Part shown: positions 60,101 through 64,000 of the stretch, piece by piece
How the letters are laid out: the number at the start of each line of letters is the position of its first letter
Numbering within the stretch: the first letter of the stretch is position 1
Assembly (NCBI GenBank): GCA_004335835.1
Contig: RWJK01001032.1
Span: 64,406-128,405 of the forward strand
From: Scenedesmus sp. ARA3
Taxonomy: Eukaryota; Chlorophyta; Chlorophyceae; Sphaeropleales; Scenedesmaceae
DNA: 64,000 nt
Direction of reading: 5' to 3'
Position numbers and translations under genes: made by a program
The notes under the pieces: generated by a model
Told to the model about the DNA's origin: nothing
Seen by the model: only the letters and a program-made list of their open reading frames with translations
Database searches by the model: none

Positions 60101-63100
60101 CAACCGCAGCGAGGCAGGCGAGGATGGCAGGCTCAGGGTGCAGGAGATTGATGCGTACTGCCTGCAACGCATTGCTTTGCGCACTTCGGATCGGATGCGC
60201 TATCATGCTGCTGTGTGCTGCTGCAGGCGAGGATGGCGGGCTCAAGGTATCGGAGATCAATGCTGGCTGCAGCGCATTGCTTTGACGGAAATCTGCTGCA
60301 CTTTTGTGCTGCTGTGTGCTGCTGCAGGCGATGATGACCGGCTCAAGGTGCAGCAGATTCATGTGTACTGGCTGCAGTCTCATTGCTGTCTTCTTCGCGC
60401 GCTTTAGATCTGGTGCACTTTCATGCTGCTGTGTGCTGCTGCAGGCGATGATGGGGGCCTCAAGGTGCAGGAAATTGACGCGTACTGGCTGCAGCGCCGC
60501 ATCAGCACCAGCCTGGGCGGCATGGAGGCGGCAGCAGCGCAGCGCCTGGCGCAGGAGGTGTTCGAGGCCCTGCAGGTGAGATGATTAAAGTATCACAGGG
60601 AAGGCAGGCTGATGAACACATGTTTTGCTGATCAAATGCGTGTTGGGCGCGCTGCTGGTGTAGTGTTCTGCCTTTTGCAGCAGCTGATGTGATGGGCACA
60701 AGCGCTGTAGCTTGGCGGGTGTGTTGGCGACGTTGCTGTGGTGTGGATTACTGGCTGGCTTTCTTTGCGCGGCGCACAAATTCGTCTGCCAGAAGCGCGT
60801 GGTGCTTGTTGTGCCACTGACGTTGTCGACTGCCTCCATCCTTCACGCAGGGCGAGGACGCGTCTGCTGTTGAGACGCGCGTGGTGCAGCTGCTGGGCCT
60901 GGACCATTTCCTTCGGCCAAGGAGCTATTGCACCCACCCACCTTGCAAAATATTGCTGTGACATCGTGCACCATCCTTCACTGCTGCCCTCTGCGCAGGG
61001 CGAGGGTGTGGGTGCTTCTGACATGCGCGCGGCGCCTGTCGTACCGCCCCCATCACTGGCGGCCTCACTGTTGTTATGTGATCTGTCTGCAGGGCGAGGA
61101 CGCGTCTGCTGTTGAGACGCGCGTGGTGCAGCTGCTGGGCCTGGACCACTTCGACCTGGCCAAGGAGCTGCTGCGCAACAGGCTGAAGATCGTGTGGGTG
61201 TCCAAGCTGCGGCAGGCGCAGGACGAGGCAGAGGTAAGAGGGGCAGATGCCTGCATGGCATGTGTGGCAACAATTGTGTTGTGGTTGCTCAGCAGTTGCT
61301 GCGAAACTGGCACAGAGCTGCGCTTGGTCCAGCAGCGTGCCTTTGTGGTACCTTGTGCTGCAGGCAGCAGCAGCAGCAACAGGCGCCAGTGCTGCGCTGT
61401 GCTGTGCTGTGTGTTCCTGTGCTGTTGATGAGCGCCCACTGCTGCTGTTGTTCAATACCGCTGCTTTGCTGCTGTGCTGCTGCTATGTTCTGCTGCTGCT
61501 GCTGCTGCTGCCCACCAGACTGCTGCCGTTGAGGATCAGATGCGCCAGGACCCAGCAGCAGCTGCCATCCTGGCTGAGCTGCACGCCACACGCACCAGCG
61601 CCCGCGACAGGTGCGCCGGCATGCCTGCTTTGCTTTCATAGCGTTGTGCGTCTGTTTGACTTATTTGTTGGAGCAAAACAGATGTTGAGTGCAGTGCAGG
61701 GACCAGTGCCATGCTTCTTTGGCATGCAAGTCTCACACCATGCACTGCATGTATTGCGCCGTCAGGAACGTTGGTCCTTCTATCTAAAACCTTCAGCCTG
61801 CTATACTGCATAACCCACCCTGCAGGCAAACAGCCATGGAGCGCAGCATTCGTGAAGAGGCGCGCCGCCTGCGCCAGGGTGATGGAGCAGCAGCAGCAGG
61901 CGATGAAGCAGGTGCAGCAGCTGGAGATGAGGGCAGGGCGCGGGGCAGTGCTGCAGCAGCTGCTGCGGGCGCTGCTGCCGGGCGCTCTGTGATTGACTTG
62001 GATGGGCTGGTGTTTGGCCAGGGTGGGCACTTCATGAGCAACAAGGGCTGCACACTGCCCCCAGGCTCCTACAGGTGAGGCGGAGCTTGTTGTGCTGTTC
62101 TTTTTGTTGCAATACAACTCAAAGTGCATGTCTTCACCTTATTTGTGTGTGTTTACATCTTATTCATGGGTGTGCCACTGACTTCAATACCTGATAGATG
62201 TTTAGTATTGTTGGGCCAGCATGGGTGCGCTTGTCACAGGCAGCTGTCGACACACCATTTGAATAGTGTTACATGACTGTTATTATGGTATCATCGTCCT
62301 TTTGCGTGCAGGACCACCAAGAAGGGCTACGAGGAGGTGCACGTGCCCGCGCTCAAGCCCAAGCCGTATGCAGACGGAGAGAAGCTGGTGGCCATTGGGG
62401 AGCTGCCGGAGTGGGCGCAGCCGGCCTTTGGAGGCATGCAGAGCCTCAACAGGGTGCAGAGCCGCGTGTGCGACACGGCGCTGTACAGCAGCGAGAACAT
62501 GCTGGTCTGCGCGCCCACAGGTGCGCCGGTGGTGGCAGTTTGAAGGGTGTTTGCAGAGTTTAAGGTTGTTTTATCTGTCGCAATAGTGCAGAGCCGCGTG
62601 TGCGACGCGGCGCTGTGCAGCAGCGATAATATGCTGATCTGTGCGCCCACAGGTGCGCCGGCGGCGGCAGTCTCAAGGGGTATTTGCAGAGTTCAAGGTT
62701 GTTTTTATCTGTCGCAATAGTGCGAAGCCGCGTGTGCGACACCGCGCTGTACAGCAGCCAGAACACGCTTGCGCCAACAGGTGCGGCTTACTCAGGGTTC
62801 CAGCGCGTTGGTTCCAGGGACACGTTTTACAGCCGGTGTGGTTCTTGTGCTTATGACGCTGCAATGGTGCTGCATTGTATTCATTTTTCACATGATGTAG
62901 GTGCCTTGTGCTCAGGTGCCGGCAACACCAACGTGGCCATGTTGTGCATCCTGCAAATGCAGTTCAGGCATCCGGTATTTCAATTAGCATCGACGTCTTC
63001 TTGCTTATCTGCCGTTGTGTCATACGCTCAATCTATACAGGTGCTGGCAAGTTCAACGTGGCCATGCTGTGCATCCTGCATGAGCTGGGGGGCTGCACAG

Positions 63101-64000
63101 ACACCTGGCCTGTAGCAACAGCGCTTCTTGAAACTATTGCTTCACTTCTGCTGCAATCACCCACACGCAGGCGCCGGCAAGACCAACGTGGCCATGCTGT
63201 GCATCCTGCATGAGCTGGGGCTGCAGAGGCACCTGGCTTGTAGCAACTTTATCAAAACAACATGTTGTGCTGCTGTTGCACTGATCCCTTTTGTTGCAGG
63301 TGCCGGCAAGACCAACGTGGCTATGCTGTGCATCCTGCACGAACTGGGGCTGCACCGCCGTGCTGACGGCACCTTCGACATGAGCGCCTTCAAGGTGGTG
63401 TATGTGGCGCCGATGAAGGCGCTGGTGGCTGAGATGGTGGGCAACTTCACGAAGCGCCTGGGCGAGGCGTACGGCCTGCAAGTGCGCGAGCTGACGGGTG
63501 AGGGCAGCAGCTTGTTGGATTCTGTTGTGCTGTGTTGTCTGCTTGCAATGTGTGAATGCGCAGCCTGCAAATCTATTTGGCTTGGACAATGGGCTGGTGC
63601 ATATTTGGTTCTGTTAGACGCGTTTGGTGGTGTATGTGGCGCCAATGAAGGCGCTGGTGGCTGAGATGGTCGGCCACTTCACAAAGAGATGAGGGGAGGC
63701 TTATGGGCTGCAAGTGCGCGAGCTGACGGGTGAGCGCAGCAGCTTGTTTGTGGCTTTGTGTTTGTCTGTGTTGTTTGCTACAATGTGTGAATGCGCAGCC
63801 GGCAAACGTGTTTGCCTGGTGCATATTTGGTTTTGTCAGGGGCTGTTGGTTGTGTATGTGGCGCCGATGAAGGCGCTGGTGGCTGAGATGGTCAGCAACT
63901 TCACGAAGAGATTAGGGGAGGCTTATGGGCTGCAAGTGCGCGAGCTGACGGGTGGGTGGAAAGGCCTGCGGCTGCTTGTTTTGCTGCAATTGTGTGCTGT
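57105..64000 (+). CDS. BRR2: Brr2/SNRNP200-like U5 snRNP helicase (N-terminal part, continues past window)
   Basis: Brr2 is the Ski2-like DExH helicase that unwinds U4/U6 to activate the spliceosome. Exon 1 (57105-57170) reads [20 protein letters not shown] then RA|GTGAGT, joined in phase at 57946 to [20 protein letters not shown] and EPETLAGR, the conserved Brr2 N-terminus. Later exons: [40 protein letters not shown], an acidic Asp/Glu stretch, [100 protein letters not shown], then the first RecA domain: [22 protein letters not shown] (Walker A, 63300) and [20 protein letters not shown] (motif Ia, about 63396). The rest of the helicase cassettes lies beyond the window. Most visible exons have duplicated edges. 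Confidence 0.93.
57820..60580 (+). repeat. Duplicated exon edges in the N-terminal part of Brr2
   Basis: Copies of the exon 2 start ([12 protein letters not shown]) at 57830 before the genuine one at 57946; of [10 protein letters not shown] / DPESRCECE at 59245 and 59115; of the acidic exon start at 59604 and 59743; and of [20 protein letters not shown] segments at about 60117, 60230, 60330 and 60448, the last being the complete exon. All are acceptor-side copies with a CAG boundary. Confidence 0.88.
62437..63955 (+). repeat. Duplicated Brr2 helicase exons ([11 protein letters not shown]-loop, motif Ia)
   Basis: [19 protein letters not shown] ends at 62520, with copies at about 62585-62655 and 62718-62782. 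The P-loop exon starts at 62915, 63041, 63171 and 63300, encoding [24 protein letters not shown] and GAGKTNVA. The motif Ia exon [14 protein letters not shown] occurs at about 63396, 63630 (with an internal TGA after FTKR) and 63852 (open). Confidence 0.95.

Noticed and set aside
1..64000. Introner elements or another transposon family as the source of the repeats
   Set aside because: Repeats in different genes do not resemble one another; each matches only its own neighbouring exon. No terminal inverted repeats, target-site duplications or transposase were seen.

Overview
The window is nuclear DNA of a eukaryote, almost certainly a chlorophyte green alga (Chlamydomonadales/Sphaeropleales type; I cannot fix the genus). 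The reasons are: intron-dense genes with GT-AG introns; very abundant CAG/CTG triplet tracts that give poly-Ala/Gln/Ser inside proteins; plant/algal gene families (raffinose synthase/seed-imbibition GH36, a plant-like truncated haemoglobin, P4-ATPase, TRAPP, eIF3f, Brr2); and TGTAA motifs, the usual chlorophyte polyadenylation signal, a short way downstream of several stop codons. No tRNA, rRNA, CRISPR array or transposon was recognised.

Layout: (1) 1-2804 minus, unrecognised charged/Ala-rich protein, 3' end outside the window. (2) 3415-4948 minus, small heat-shock protein with homopolymer insertions. (3) 5592-8372 minus, TRAPP subunit 6 (Trs33/TRAPPC6). (4) 9261-18773 plus, raffinose synthase / alkaline alpha-galactosidase family. 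(5) 19483-22792 plus, sialate O-acetylesterase-like SGNH hydrolase. (6) about 23439-28585 plus, SET-domain methyltransferase. (7) 29212-33248 minus, secreted SGNH/GDSL-type hydrolase. (8) about 35049-38152 minus, secreted Cys-rich protein with an Ala/Ser/Thr linker, perhaps continuing to about 33600. (9) 39326-42151 minus, truncated haemoglobin with an N-terminal MGVCNSK acylation motif (7 exons resolved, 315 aa). (10) 43976-52168 minus, P4-ATPase phospholipid flippase. (11) 53725-56697 minus, eIF3f (6 exons resolved, 280 aa). (12) 57105 to beyond the window, plus, Brr2/SNRNP200 spliceosomal helicase, divergent from eIF3f. The genes do not form one pathway; the set is a normal nuclear mixture of housekeeping and carbohydrate/secretory genes.

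The outstanding feature is structural. Almost every gene carries tandem, imperfect copies of pieces of its own exons inside the adjacent introns. Each copy normally includes one exon edge and its splice site (the ...CAG acceptor or the GTGAGT donor), giving arrays of 2-10 pseudo- or alternative exons with periods of about 87-250 bp. Examples are ten copies in gene 1, eight copies of the SET-motif exon end, six and five copies of two raffinose-synthase exons, and four copies of the Brr2 P-loop exon, two of them with a changed P-loop. Copies range from identical to heavily decayed, and some carry stop codons or lose catalytic residues. I treat this local, exon-edge tandem duplication as the main candidate for an undescribed phenomenon. 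The alternative, a mis-assembly, must be excluded first.
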